A stretch of DNA of 64,000 nucleotides, taken from assembly GCA_946902985.2 (NCBI GenBank), contig CAMPQE020000051.1:1798001-1862000 (forward strand). The letters are read 5' to 3'. Positions 45,970 to 58,824 of this stretch are shown piece by piece (the stretch's first letter is position 1; each line of letters starts with the position of its first letter). The notes below the pieces were generated by a model. That model was given only the letters and a program-made list of their open reading frames with translations. It made no database searches and was not told the origin of the DNA. The DNA is from Meconema thalassinum (taxonomy: Eukaryota; Arthropoda; Insecta; Orthoptera; Tettigoniidae). The position numbers were made by a program, and so were the translations under genes.

Positions 45970-48162
45970 TACTGGTTCTATCGATTAATTAATTTAACAG
46001 GTAATACGATAAAATACAAGTCTAATAACAATATTATTCCTTTTATATCACTCACATTTCCATAAAGCTTCCTATTAGCTGTGATATTTACTTCAAATTC
46101 TTTCTTCAAAATCTTATTACTTCAAAAATACGCTGTAATTCGTATTTACTAATGTCACATTACATTCTCTTATAAATTCTTTCTTTAATATATTTCTCAT
46201 AAACTTTTATATTTTATATTTGTTTGTCACCAACTATTTACAACCAGATCTGTCTAATGAGTTATCAGATCGTGAATTTACATGGATCTCTAAATAAGAT
46301 CGTTAAGAATCGCATTCTCTAAAATATACCTCTGTATAACATTCTTGAATAAATTTCCATAATTATCATTGTTGTTAAAGAACGATATATTACAATTCAA
46401 AACTGATAAAATGTGATCTAAACACATTTAAACTTAACCATAAAATATTCTGAACTAAACGTAAAATCTCCTCATTCAAATTTCGAAAGTCGCAAAATTC
46501 CAAAAAATTAAATAAAAATTCTAAATTGTCAAAATTACGAAAATCGAGAATAAACATCCACATGATGTAGTTATGAAAATATAACATCGAAAATTATAGC
46601 AATATTATGAAAACGTAGAAAAATGGTTTAATAAACAGTTGTCGGATATTCTCAAAAGTTTCTACAAAATTCTACAAAATGGGATGTATTGTTGGTCATG
46701 AGACTACCTTGTGTTGCGTTATAGATGACTAGAAGTGGGCTTTCTTCGCTATCCCTCAGAAACGGATTGTTTCAGATCGCTCGAGACTGCATGATGTCGT
46801 GCGGGCTTCTATGGTCTCCAACGGTCTCCATGCGGTCAGGTACGGGATTCGAACTCTTACATCCTCGTGTGGCCGTCCTTTCTGCTAGGCAATCTTCTTG
46901 TGTGAGATGGGATACCCTTTCTCTCTTGATGGCTCTGGGATCAACCCTAGCCGCCCTCGTTCGCGAATACCTTCTGTCTTCTTTCACCAAAGTTCTGATA
47001 TAAGTATTCATCATTTTAGTTGGTGAAATGACTTTGTAGATGTAGAATATTTTACATGGGAGAGACGAGATGTTAATCTCCCCCACGAGATTGATGTTAT
47101 GTCATTTCGAATACTCTCGCTGTCGTCATAGTTCTGTTCCCAATAACATTTTAATTCGTCATTACTTCTTCCGTAGATTCAGTCGTATATTCCTCCCTCA
47201 TCTTCAGTAATTTCGACATGCTGGAAATATGTAGATTAATATCAACAAACTTTTAAATATTGCAGTATGTCGACTTGATATATATTTGCACAAACTAAGT
47301 GCCTTCGTTCTCGTTGCTAATTGCGTGTCGTATTCGTCTTCTTCAAATATACTGTAGTAATCTCTATCAGCTTTGTTAGATTGTCGAGTATTTCGTTGAG
47401 ACGTCCTTCTCTCATGAAGTCGTAATTGTTAAGAGCCTCGATTCTCCTCTGTTTTCCCCCTCGTCAATGCTCATGTTAGCGTCCTTTTCAGAACATGGAT
47501 TTGATTGGTTGCTTATTAGCGATGATGGAAATAATCCTTAATTAAGCATATAATTAGCCGCAATGTTAATAAATAGTTCTTATTCATTATTTAATATCTT
47601 GTATGATATTACGATGTGTTAAAATCAAGCCGGTAATTAGCTATGCCAATTACATTGTTTGCTCTTATCTAAGTAAGGTCGCTTCTCATTGACTGTCCGA
47701 CACGCGCGTTGCTCAAGTCTTCCCACTACCATCCTCGAGTCACACTTACTGCACGTGTGGATTTCAGCTCGCCTCGGGAGTCTTCGATTATCTCCGTGCA
47801 ACATAGTTCCTTTCTTTTAGCACTGTACAGTCTAGTACCAAGTCTCCCACGTGACTGCTAATTTTCTCATTGGCCGGCTCGGTTAACTGGCTAACTCGGC
47901 GAGGTACAAACCAGTTCCGTGGCTTGATTCCAGAGTCGCTATATTTTATCATTGGAGAGTTAGAAAACTTTTGAAGATACGAATATTTCCAAGCTCATTT
48001 ACATATACGAGCACAGTACCCATACACAAACAGAAAAAGACCCTAATATCCTTTCGTCCTCGCTTCACCCTCCACTATTCGATTTAATTCAAGTACATTA
48101 CATAAACATTGCTGTTTCTTTTTGGTAAATCTGAGGTTATATCCATGATATGTCCTCCCCAT
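45970..48162. other. AT-rich, with one possible SINE
   Basis: 46785-46905 may be a SINE on the minus strand (see separate entry). The rest shows no gene. Opposed frames at 46725-47003 and 46772-47086 come from that repeat. Confidence 0.4.
46785..46905 (-). mobile_element. Possible tRNA-headed SINE
   Basis: On the minus strand it has TTGCCTAGCAG (A-box-like), then AAGAGTTCGAATCCCGTACC (good B-box), then a body. No second copy in this window. Confidence 0.45.
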
Positions 48163-49245
48163 TTTAGCCTATTTTCATTTATGAAAAAAAAGAAGGCTTA
48201 TGAGATCACCTTTTGTCCGTGTGTCTGTGTATGCGTGTGTGTCCCCGTAATAACTTCTAAACGGCTATAGCGATTTCAATGAAACTCAGTAAATTCATAG
48301 CACTATTCCGAGCAACCCCGACCGTGCCCTTCGAATTTTGTTACGTCTCACCAATTTAACATGGCGGCTGTGCGAAATATTTCACCAGCATTCAATATCT
48401 CTGAAACTATTACGGATATCACCCTGGAATTTTGTACGGCGATAAAGGAAACTACTAGAAGTTCACCTATGTGACTTTTGAAAACGTGTTAACTAGAAAA
48501 CCAACATGGCGGCCAAGCGAAGTTGCGACTTTTAAATAGACGTTTCCCGCGATTTGACCAAACAAACGCAATGAAACTTGGTACAGTATATGTTTATACA
48601 TATTGTAATGCACCGACATCTAACTTCGTTCAATTGATTACATAACCTCAAGATGGCGGCCGTGCGAAATATTTCACCGGCGTTCTATATCTCTGAAACT
48701 ATTACAGTTATCGCACTGGAATTTTCTACGGAGATAAAAGGCACTACTTGAAGTTCATCTATAAGACATTCAAAAACCGGTTAACTACAAAACGAACATG
48801 GCGGCCAAGCAATGTTGGAAGTTTTAAATAGAATTTAATAATTTAATAAGCGATTTAATAATCCAAACGCCATGAAACTTGGTACAGCAAATATTTATAC
48901 ACATAGTAATGCACTGGTATCTAATTAAGTTCAATTGTTTGTATAACCTCAATATGGCGGCTGTGAGAATTTTAAAAATAATTTTTTATTTCCTGTGTCG
49001 TAATCAAGCGATCGAAGTGAAAGTTTGAATAATGAACCTACGCAATAATTTTCCTTTAATGGTACATGACTCTATGGCCTATACATATAACAATCCAACA
49101 TGGCGACCATCCAAAATATTTAGACGGCTCTGAATATCTACGAATCTATTACAGCAATCAAACTGATTTTTTTATGTTGATAGTGGCAATTAACATAAGT
49201 AGGATATATGAAAATAGACTTTAATTCTTCACGGAACAACTTGTT
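48163..49245 (+). mobile_element. Helentron-like element D
   Basis: TTTAGCCTATTTTCATTTAT with fold-back, (TG)n, and ATGGCGG units at about 48360, 48506, 48654, 48798 and 48955. It ends TATGAAAATAGACTTTAATT and TTCTTCACGGAACAACTTG. It is the cleanest uninterrupted copy. Confidence 0.85.
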
Positions 49246-49535
49246 GAATTTGTAATTAACTGTCATTTCTGCAATAAATAAGTGGTATTTGCCAACAACG
49301 TCCCTAGGTGCATCTGATGGATAGTTGGAGCTTTCTGGAAATTTAAATACTTTAAATTTATTGTAACTTTACAAGCTTCAAAGCTCTCAACATTCTATTG
49401 GCGTCTAGGGCCTGTTTCATTTTTGCGCCACTAGGACCAAGCTCATATCATCCTTGCACCATGTAGGTCAAAGCTCATATCATCCTTGTGCGGTCTAGGC
49501 CCTGTTGCAAGCCCTCTATTCCCATTTATAAATGA

Positions 49536-49620
49536 CTAGCTATTGTACCCGGCGTTGCCCGGGAGGTGTCTTTATATGTTACAAGGAAGTGGTAAAATAA
49601 CATCAAAAGAAGATGATTTG
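49536..49620 (-). mobile_element. Helitron 3' terminus
   Basis: On the minus strand it has hairpin CCCGGGCAACGCCGGG, then TACAATAGCTAG ending at 49536, followed by T. The element extends to the right. I could not find its TC 5' end. Confidence 0.75.
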
Positions 49621-49874
49621 AATATGGCTCGATTTCGATACCACGAATGCTATGATTCGAGACGAATGGAAGAAAGCTAACTGAAAGCTGAGACATTTTG
49701 TCACGAGGCTCGTACGGTATTCCATGGTTTCCACCATAGAATTTGCCGCACGGAACGATATGTTCTACGTGTGATTTGGCGTGTGACAGATATCATGTTA
49801 TCGTCTGTAAATGAAGACATATGTCACTGACAAAATGTTGCCTTGACGATTCATGTATAACTTAGTTCGGTTTT

Positions 49875-49924
49875 AGGGGCAGATGACCTCGTAGTTCTTC
49901 CTCTTAAAACAACAATGACTAACT
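49875..49924 (+). mobile_element. Mini-retroelement copy
   Basis: GGGGCAGATGACCTCGTAGT and tail CTTAAAACAACAATGACTAA. It is flanked by TTAGTTCGGTTTT and TTAGTTTGATTTT, a probable imperfect target duplication. Confidence 0.8.
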
Positions 49925-50042
49925 ATTAGTTTGATTTTCATTGGTCATTGCATGCATTAAAACTATTAGTATAATAATATAAATGATAACAATGGGACCA
50001 TTGATCCGAGAATTGGGAAACCACAACGCAGAAAGAGGTATT

Positions 50043-50096
50043 TAGTTAGTTAGTTTTTTATGTTTTAAGGGGCGGAACAGCGAGGTCATCTGCCTA
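50043..50096 (-). mobile_element. Mini-retroelement copy
   Basis: TTAGTTAGTTAG side, then AAGGGGCGGAACAGCGAGG and TCATCTGCC. No clear duplication. Confidence 0.75.
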
Positions 50097-51667
50097 AACA
50101 AAAAGGAGAAATATATAGTGAACTTACGCAAATATTGAAGGTTGTTACAGGGTTAGAGGACCTTGATATGGTGATAGCACTATTTATCTGCTCTTCCACT
50201 AAATGCTTCAGTGTTCAAAATCGATGTACACTTACACAATTGTCGTGCGCAAGGATCACAGAACATTAACTGTCTGCACACCATCGAGGCAGTAATATTA
50301 TATTTTGTCATGTCATGTAATATTTTATAAGCTTTTGCCAGGTTTCATTAAATCACCGCTAGATAGCTGGTCACACGCCATCCGCAATGCCTTCTCTTGG
50401 ATTATTTAATTTCTTGGCAAAAGCTATCCTGAATTAGCATCGCTACGCTCAAACAGACATCTGCCATTGCATGTATAAACTGTAGCCAACTTCTTAAATA
50501 CAAAAGAGGCATGTTCGTGGTTTCTAATTTTAAGTTCGTGTTGTACTCACGGTCGTGAAAATATTCCAAATCATCCCAAGTATTACGGTTCTATTAGCTT
50601 CAGTGAGGATTTGCATTTCAATGAAGATAACCTATTATCATAAATGAAGTTTTTTCATGTAGTTAGCAATTGAAAGTAGGCCTACTCTTGTTTAAATATA
50701 AAAGGAACCAGGTCATAGCTTCAAATGATTGCTATGAATTATTGGTGACGTTAGTTTCCTGTAGGTTTACTACGGTACTGTATCTGTTGGGGGCTGTGAA
50801 GAATGTAATGTTGTGTACAAATCATTTACTCTTATAGTAATCCTTTTAACTCATTGAGTGTACAGGGAGCTGCCGTAGGCCCCCTAAATCGAAACCAACG
50901 TTCTTAGTAGAAAATAGGGCGTCTTCATGGCGTGGTCAATCATTTTAGGTTACTGTTTCACTTAGGGTTGCTGCAAAGTATTCTGGTTCTGTTAGTCTTA
51001 TCACAAATGCGATATCTACTGAAATTTCTCCATACATTGGTATGACGATATACAGTATGTTAAGTAGTAATTTGGAAGTAGCCATGCCTTAGGTACAAAA
51101 CAGTCGTGTTTATGCACAAAAGCTGCAACACTTCTATAAGAAGTATATGCTTTCTTTGCTCACTGTATCTTATTTATAACTCCATGAACTCCAGCTTCCC
51201 CAATGGATCCGAATGAAGCCATGCAGCCAGAGAAATAAGCGAAAAGTGCCAAATATGGAAAGGTCAACTTATAGGCCCTCTTGTTAACCTAGATGTTACG
51301 CCCCTTAAAACAACAATTATCATCATAATCAACCTCTTGTTAAAGGTTAATAAGTCATCATTTATTTTTCAACTGAAACAAATAGAGGAGGGGCCCCAAT
51401 ACCAAGAAGTCACCCGGCACGATGGGAATATTCTGAAACCATCTTTACAATATTTTGAAACTGGTTTGTAAATGAGAAATTCTCCAGTAACTCGTTATTT
51501 TCTCATAATATGAATTTAACTTATGTATAAGCTGCTTATATTTTATTGTGAATAGGCCTACAGGTTATCAGACAAAACAAGACTAACATGCCCTAGGCCC
51601 CTGAAATTGATTAAATTTTTTTCTTAGAACAATTAAATAAAAGTATGGATAAAATAGAAAATCATTG

Positions 51668-51910
51668 AGACCACCTCGTGGATTAGTGCCAAACATTATC
51701 GGCTGTCGCCTTGGAGGTCCGGGTACAAATCTCGTCTTTGTCAAGTAATTGTAATTCTGCTCTGAGGGCTGGAACGATGTATACTCTGCCTTATGAGGCA
51801 AAACTGAGAAGAGGATGGTTCTATTACCATCTCCGCCATCTTCTACTCCAAGCAAATGCCGGGATAGTTCCGAACTGAAGACCACAGCAGCCTCCTTTTC
51901 AAACCTCATA
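51668..51910 (+). mobile_element. tRNA-derived SINE
   Basis: The head has B-box-like GGTCCGGGTACAAATC. The body has GGGCTGGAACGATG and GAGGCAAAACTGAG. The core has CTACTCCAAGCAAATGCCGG and GTTCCGAACTGAAGACCAC. It is the same family as 9060-9490 but with one unit instead of three. Confidence 0.8.
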
Positions 51911-51919
51911 TGAATTACA

Positions 51920-51986
51920 AAAGGGGCAGATGACCTCGTAGTTACGCCCCTTAAAACAACAATATCTAACTAACTAACTAACTAAC
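51920..51986 (+). mobile_element. Mini-retroelement with 9-bp target duplication
   Basis: TGAATTACA at 51911-51919 and 51987-51995 flanks a 67-bp insert. The insert starts AAAGGGGCAGATGACCTCG and ends in a CTAACTAACTAACTAAC repeat, a longer tail than in other copies. Confidence 0.9.
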
Positions 51987-54466
51987 TGAATTACATATAC
52001 ACACACTAGTACATTCTTCATAGTAGCACAGGTTATCAGACAACATTCCTTGTGACGTGATGTATTATTCATGCCGTATTAGTCAATGTATTTAATTTTA
52101 ATTCCCTGTTAATAAGAAAAATACGGCTTCAGATGTCTACGGTGTTTAGATTCCAAATGCTTTTATCGTGATTTAGATAATAAATGGAGTGGCATTGCCT
52201 CTGGTGTATTTTTGGAAATACACGGAAAGAAAGAATTAGCTTTTGCTGTTCTTCAATACTTTATATCAGTCCATTTATTTACATTTCTTTCCCGCACACA
52301 CCAACATCGAACTGTTACCTTCTGTTTGCCCCGTGCATTTGTTCATTTTTCTGTCAGTTTTTTACAGAAACGCATATTCCGTCGAACCAGCCTGACAGCA
52401 TCCCATCGCTGCCTTCCGAACTTCCATTGCTTCAAGCCATGACGACTTCTACATTAATCCGCAGGGCGTCGTGTTCTTCACCAACAAACTACTCCGTGAA
52501 GACACCGCTCCAAGAAGAATTTTGTTTTTGTAAAGTTTTTTCATGTTTATGTGTAACCTCCTTGTTTCCTCCCCTTACTCTCCCGCTTCCCCCTCTTCTC
52601 GCCTCCTCCTACTGCTCGCTTCTCCGCGCGCGCATCCCGCTCGCTCGGTCACTTCACGTCTTCTTCTCGACTTGTCTCCGTGCCGTGAGCAACCGCTCAC
52701 CCTCCCAGTGTACTCAACTTCTTGTTGGACATGCCGTCTAGGCTAGTGTACTTTCACTGCGTCTAGCAGCCCTCACTTGTACGTCGGAAGTCAAACCAGT
52801 CAGTTAGAGCTTAACTAAAGCTCGCCTCCCCCACTCTAGAGGCAAACTTCCTTTCAGTTGAATTCGACGCCATGTCCGAATTTTAGAACCAACCGTCGAC
52901 AGCAACATCACCTTCTTCATGAAGCAAAGATAAGTACCGACTTCATGTTTTAACCTCATTCTCATCGCTTTTAAAGGCTCAATGCTTTTATTGGGATTTT
53001 ATAGACAGTGAAAGTTGCTATGTGAAAATAACTGCTTTGTAGAGATCTTCTTGATCAAACTTAAACTATCAAGTCTAACTTTCAATATGGAAGATTTTCT
53101 GAGATGCTATCTTACATCGAGGGATATTTCCAAAATACCCACTGTCTATATAATCTAGCTTTCCGCCGAGGGATTCTCTACCCAATTTAAACAAGTCATC
53201 ATTGCTCTGGAACCTTCCAGAACCTGTACTCTATCTACCAGTTATACTGTCATGTATTTTCCACTCACATATGGGAATACTTTTTCAAACTAAGGAATCT
53301 TCCTTATGAACTGCTAATCAATATCTAATTTTCCTTCCTCCGTTGGGATTTTTCTGGTGCATTCAACTATAACCTACAAGTTTTTCAAGCAATGGACTCT
53401 CGCAAATCTAGTGTAACTAGTTATTTTCAACCATTGCAATAACTTTCTTTGCCATCAACGTTTTGCGCTACTACAGTGAACTCTTCAACTATATCAACAG
53501 ACTATAGTGAAAGCAGTGCCTGTTCAACTTAAACGTAACAGCAAAATTAAATATGAAACATTAAAATCCGAGTACAATAAATACGGCCATGAACACTCTT
53601 CCACAATCCCATTTGATCTTTCCCAAACCCTTTACCAACAAACTAAAATAATTAAATTGTTACTTTAGGTCTTTTTTCAATGAGGTGTCACTCTACATAA
53701 GTGCCCTTCCTTATTTGCTCCATGTATAGCGAATTAATGTCTGTAAAACTTCGTGTCTAGTACACGCCTTAAATTATATTGTTTCTCCCTTTTAATGAGG
53801 GAATCCAATTCTTTCTACTCATAAGTGAGTTATCTGTAGGTTTCACGAAAGAGTTCTAGAAACTCCCTTTCAATACCGCGAGTTCTATCAGAATCGGAAA
53901 GAAACGGAGTGAGAAGGACATAACAACTTGTTTATATCTAAAGCAAAGCCCAATATGTATTTTTCATTCATTGTTGCTTTTTTATTGTAGTTTTCACTTC
54001 ATTGTAGCATTTATATTGTAATTATACCATAGATCACTTTTCCACTGTTTACAGATAGATCTCTTTTCCACTAAATTATGCATTCTTATATTTGTGTCTA
54101 TGAAAAGTTGAAAACTGTATTATATTTCCTAACGTGTGACATACATATGTTTTTATATTACGTAGAAAATTGATAAATGAATGATATACTGACAAGCTTG
54201 AACTCAAAATAAAAATAAAAGTTTTATTTTGTTTCCCAATAATTTTCTATTTGTGGTTTCGATCTTTATTCGGGGTAACCATTCAATTATAAAATAATAA
54301 ACTGATGAGATTATGTGCCCATATTCAACGTAGCAATTCTGGGATATCACCTATGACTGTTGATTCTTAAATACATAGGCCTTCTAGTGGCCAATCAAAA
54401 TCAGATCCCAATATTAAATCTCGTTTTCCTGGAGAAGAAGTGGGAGTCGCGGAAAAATAACTTTGT
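51987..54466. other. Unassigned; pyrimidine-rich open frames
   Basis: Frames at 52184-52741 and 52212-52442 lie in C/T-rich DNA and show no domain, so I do not call a gene. The rest is AT-rich with nothing recognised. Confidence 0.4.
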
Positions 54467-54605
54467 GGATGGCTCGAGACGAAATCGAACCCACCTCAAC
54501 AGGCTGAGTGTACCCCGATCCAGCCCTCCGACCAGAATTACAATTAATGGCAAAGCCAGAAATCGAATCCCAACTTCCGAAGGGACAGACAACTATGCTA
54601 ACCGA
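54467..54605 (-). mobile_element. SINE fragment
   Basis: On the minus strand it has GGGATTCGATTTCTGGC, TAATTGTAATTCTGG, GGGCTGGATCGG and GAGGTGGGTTCGATTTCG. It is in the order of one unit of the 9060-9490 family. Confidence 0.7.
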
Positions 54606-55582
54606 TACATGATGAGCAAGTCTGTGGACATTTCTCTTACAAACATTATTCTTTGTCTGCTTTGCAACTCTTGTTTACCTCAAATTTCAGCAGCCTGTAT
54701 TAGGCTTTCTCCCCTACATTTCGTTCGTTCTTGTTCGTCAGCTTTTCATCCATTAATTCTAATATACCCTGAGTGATCCCCTCTTCTGTCTATGCTTACT
54801 CCCAAAGTATCCTCATACAGATTGTATTGTATTATTATTAATAGTTCACATTGTAGTTTCTCCTTGTACCATATAAATCATAACAACCGGATTGTCGTCA
54901 GAGTTAATGTTGGCCCCAAAGTTTTTCTTTGCAAACAAAAGCCAGGTTTTGGAAAATCAGCATGACCATAACGACGTCAATTTAAGAGCTTCTTATTCCA
55001 CCAGATCTCGACGGCAAGAACGTTACGGCTATAGTTTCCCGTTGCTTGCAGCCTTGCATCAGTGCGCAGATTAAATATTATTTGACTATTGTTAAAAATG
55101 TGTTCACCATCTGAGGGACAAGTAAAGCTAGGCTAAATCTGTACTGTTGCTCCCCTTCAGAATAAAATATTAAGAACTAACCAATTACGTATCATGTCAA
55201 AGTTCTACTTTAGCACACATACTTCACCACCAAAGTTAGTAAAACCATATCGTATAGAAGAGAATGTGACGTGACTCCTGCAGTTTGTTTGGTCCAGCCG
55301 CTAGGAGGCTCTAGCGTCAGATGGCGCAGAGTGCGGACGGTATCAATACCAGCAGTTGAATGTTACTTTCCAGTTGTCAGCTTCCTCTACGTAGTATTAG
55401 ATAATATGACCCAAATATAAAGTTTTCCGCACTGAGTATATTAAATGATGTCGTCCGTTAAGTTAATTATGAAACGAAAGGTTACGTCACAGTTTCATAT
55501 AATAAGGAGATAAACCATTCTGACGGGGATCAAAATGTACCTGAATGTGTAAAAATCATAAGCTGTAAAAAAATACAGTATA
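54606..55582. other. Nothing recognised
   Basis: No gene or clear repeat. It ends at the TA target of the Tc1-like element. Confidence 0.4.
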
Positions 55583-56972
55583 CACTGTAGAAAATGGAAA
55601 TTGCAACACCATGAAGGCATTCGTCTTTCGTGTTGTTTTTCAAGATATGGAACGATGCCATGTAGGTGTGTAAACGATCAAAGTTTCAGACCCATTGGAT
55701 TGTTATTGCAGGTCTCCCCACGTGATTGGTCGCGGAGGAATGAACTCCATTATACGGACTCGGGTGTAGCGTAGTTGACTTGCAGTCTGTGCTGTGAAGT
55801 GTTCCCCGTCAAACTTGCCTCGACGACAGAGAAGAGCACGCTAACAACAACTGTCACCGTTGGAGAGGGCTGGGATAATTGGGCTGTGTGAGGCTGGATT
55901 ATCGCTAAGGACTGTCGCTGCACGTGTTGGCCGACAGGCATCTACGGTACAACGTGTATAGCAGCAGTGGTCAAATGAAGGTACCCACACTCGTAGAGCT
56001 GGCACAGGCATAGCGCGACAGACAACTGTGAGAGAGGATCGCCGCATCATTCGGATGGCCCGGATGGAACCCCATGCAACAGCAGCGCAAATTCGAACAG
56101 CTGTGGCACCCCACGTTACACAACAAACAGTTGGTAATCACCTGCGTGCAGCTGGCTTACGATCCCGTGTCCCTGCACAAGGTATTCCATTGACCCCACA
56201 ACAGCGGCGTGTAAGGCTGGCCTGGTGTCGAGAACGATCGACGTGGGTTGACGAATGGCATATGGTCGTCTTAAGTGATGATTCGCGCTTCTGTCTTGCC
56301 TGCAGTGATCGCAGGAATCGTGTGCGCCGACGTATCGGGGAGAGGGGACGCCCAGACCTTATTGTCAAGAGGCACACAGGGCCAACAGCAAGCATTATGG
56401 TCTGGGGAGCTATCAGCTTTAATGTGAAATCACAATTAGTGCTTGTTGAGGGCACTATGACTGCTCGACAGTACGTTGATAAGGTACTAAATCCAGTGGT
56501 TGACCCTATGATGGCGAACATTGCTAATGGGATGTTTCAGCAGGACAATGCCCGGGTTCACACTGCATGCATCTCCAGAGAAGCTCTCCACGACATCATA
56601 ACCTTAGAATGGCCCACCAGATCCCCGGACCTCAGTCCAATTGAGCATATGTGGGACATTATGGGTCGACAACTGGCCAACGTCCTCAGGCACCCACAAC
56701 TCTGGAACAACTGACACGTGCAGTGCAGCAAGTATGGGCCACAATTCCTCAGGAAGCGATCCAGGGCCTTATTGACTCCATGCCTCGCCGAATTCATCAA
56801 TGTATTGCAGCCCGTGATGGGCATATCCTGTATTGATTTTTGTCCAAACTTGCGATCAGAGGGACCTGAAAGTGTAATCATCGAATCACAACCGAACACT
56901 CGTCCTGCATGTTCAATTGCAGCAATGTAGCACCACTCCTTCTGGGTGTTGCAATTTCCATTTTCTTCAGTG
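55583..56972 (+). mobile_element. Tc1-like DNA transposon, 1390 bp
   Basis: The inverted ends are CACTGTAGAAAATGGAAATT (left) and, reversed, CACTGAAGAAAATGGAAATT (right), both continuing GCAACACC. The flanks are TA at 55581-55582 and 56973-56974, the normal Tc1/mariner target duplication. It encodes one broken transposase. Confidence 0.95.
55815..56836 (+). pseudogene. Tc1-like transposase, two stops and a frameshift
   Basis: The reading frame begins at TTG 55815 where an ATG is expected (PRRQRRAR follows). It is interrupted by TAA 55842 and TAG 55959, then stays open to 56714. Paired helix-turn-helix segments come first (GLCEAGLSLRTVAARVGRQ; MEPHATAAQIRTAVAP). The catalytic region has VVLSDDSRF, MFQQDNARVHTA and SPDLSPIEHMWD. 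The last D and E are separated by 32 residues where Tc1 elements usually have 34, so two codons may be missing. Near 56670 a frameshift moves the end into another frame (TTLEQLTRAVQQVWATIP, then RRIHQCIAARDG) to the stop at 56834. Cut-and-paste transposase, dead. Confidence 0.93.
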
Positions 56973-57309
56973 TATATAATATAATGTAAACTCCCCCCAT
57001 GTAACTTATAGCTGTAAGTTGTCCGAAAACTTTGGACAGCTTACACGATGATTTTGCAAAGTTAGCAGACGACTGCTCTTTCCTAATTCATTTCGTACGA
57101 AAGAAGAAGCGGCACTTCTCGAAATGAAAAACGAGATTTCCATTAAACTGTAGTTTATGTTCCATGCAACGGCCCTAAAATAATCTCATTAATTCTGTCC
57201 AAACACTCATAAAATATATCACCCCATTAATTTGAGAGGGAAGACATTTTCTTTTCAACGACAAGTTCGACCTGTAAAAGAATATTGAAGACACTGTCGG
57301 ACGGTGAGT
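56973..57309. other. Nothing recognised
   Basis: AT-rich spacer between two transposon remnants. Confidence 0.4.
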
Positions 57310-57697
57310 TAGGCACGTAAGGTTATTAAATGAGCCAAAGTCCTTTATGTTGGCGAACTAACTGCCTAAGTTTTGGTCTGCTTGCCCACGTTATGAATTG
57401 GTTTGGCATAACACAATGGCCATTAAATGACCCCATAAGTAGAAGTCTAATGGGTTGAGATCGGGAGAACGAGCACGCCACGATGTCGGTCCCTGACGCC
57501 CTATACATTTGTTTGGACTTGAATAGTGACGAAGCGTACAAGTGGCCTGTGTGCCCTCCACACATGACCTACTAGCATCGTGCCCCGTCTGTGTTATGCA
57601 CACCACAAACAAGGCACACACACCATATGTTTACCGGACGTGTTTTGCTTGTCAGGTCCTCTATGGAGTCCCACATATTTAGTGACACCCTGTATAT
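57310..57697 (-). pseudogene. Mariner-superfamily transposase end
   Basis: The minus frame has WRARSPDLNPLDFYLWGHL, the last catalytic motif, though D/E replaces to D in LDFYLW as in several mariner-type families. Frame breaks surround it. The sequence at 57697-57670 (minus) reads TACAGGGTGTCACTAAATAT, like a mariner-type inverted repeat. Most of the transposase is lost. Confidence 0.7.
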
Positions 57698-58076
57698 ACT
57701 GAAATACTCTGAATGAGAATGGTTAGTTTCTGGGCTGCTAAAAATACTTAACATCATTATCAACTGATGTCAGGCAATGACACATAAATATGTTCAATGA
57801 CATATATAAAAAGAGGATAACGTATTCAAAGCCAACATCTTTAGTTTGCACTCACAAAAAAAAACCACATTATTTTGTCTACTTACTCATTTGGATGATT
57901 TGCATTTGCATCCCTCTCGTCATCATGGGTTTCTTCTTTTATAACCTAGCGACAAAATGAATCATTAATTTCTGAGGTATTATCTTACGCTTCTACAAAT
58001 AATGTAACTTTACAGCAGAGTTCAACTTGATGTGGAGATGTATTAGCTATTCCACTGACTGAAATTACTATCTTGT

Positions 58077-58131
58077 TTAGTTAGGAAGTTACTGTGGCTT
58101 TAAGGGGCGGAATACCGAGGTAATCTGCCCC
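58077..58131 (-). mobile_element. Mini-retroelement copy
   Basis: TTTAAGGGGCGGAATACCGAG then GTAATCTGCCCC. No clear duplication. Confidence 0.75.
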
Positions 58132-58590
58132 ACTTTCTTATTTCCCAGCGTATCTTACTGCATTATACAGGTCTTATCTTAAAAAAGGCCATCCTTCCTT
58201 TATAGGTCAAGTAAATCTAATTGTGATAGAAAATGTGGTGAACAGTGAAATAAAGGAAGTAATAGGTATAAGGTCTGATGAAATAATATGTAATACGCAA
58301 TTTCTAGCAGTAAGACTATAAGGGGCTAATCCAAACTCTTGTCCCATTTCAGTCTCACAGGTCACTTACAAGTGTCTTGGCCCTCAACAGTTCTACCTGA
58401 CAGCTTTTAAGAAAGAACGGATAAATCACTCTCTTTATGTCATATAAATAATATTCTTCATGAATATTTTCACAAAACACAACAGAATGTGTGATTATGG
58501 CAGTAAGCGCAACTGGATAGAGTGTTATGTACACTATTTTACATACATTTTTACACTACATGATGCTTCTACTGCAACTCACTGACTATT

Positions 58591-58824
58591 TCAAAAGCTT
58601 TCATAAATGTAGTCGGTATCATAAAAAATGGATTGAGAGCTGAGCTTATTTAAAATATCACGAGACTTCCAGATCCAGGCCATGTGGTCAGGATACCTCT
58701 CCGCTCTGAATACATCTAGGGTTGAAACCCACCGCCGGCTTTCTATTAAACGGTTAGTATATTTTCTCATTCTTTCAAATTCCAGCCGAATGTGGGATTG
58801 TACGTCGTAGTAGGCCGTGGACAT
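58591..58824 (-). other. Unknown 77-codon open frame
   Basis: It begins MSTAYYDVQSHIRLEFERMR and contains an amphipathic, charged segment (ERMRKYTNRLIESRRW). No family recognised, no second copy seen and no strong splice site. It may be an exon or chance. Confidence 0.3.

Larger units (their letters stand above)
49621..51667. other. Unassigned, with two mini-elements
   Basis: It contains mini-retroelement copies at 49875-49924 and 50043-50096 and probably the body of the inverted Helitron. No gene seen. Confidence 0.4.

Noticed and set aside
52184..52741. 185-codon plus frame
   Set aside because: It lies in pyrimidine-rich DNA where stops are rare. No domain, no splice logic, and overlapping frames are equally open.
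56138..56521. 127-codon minus frame
   Set aside because: Antisense shadow of the Tc1-like transposase.
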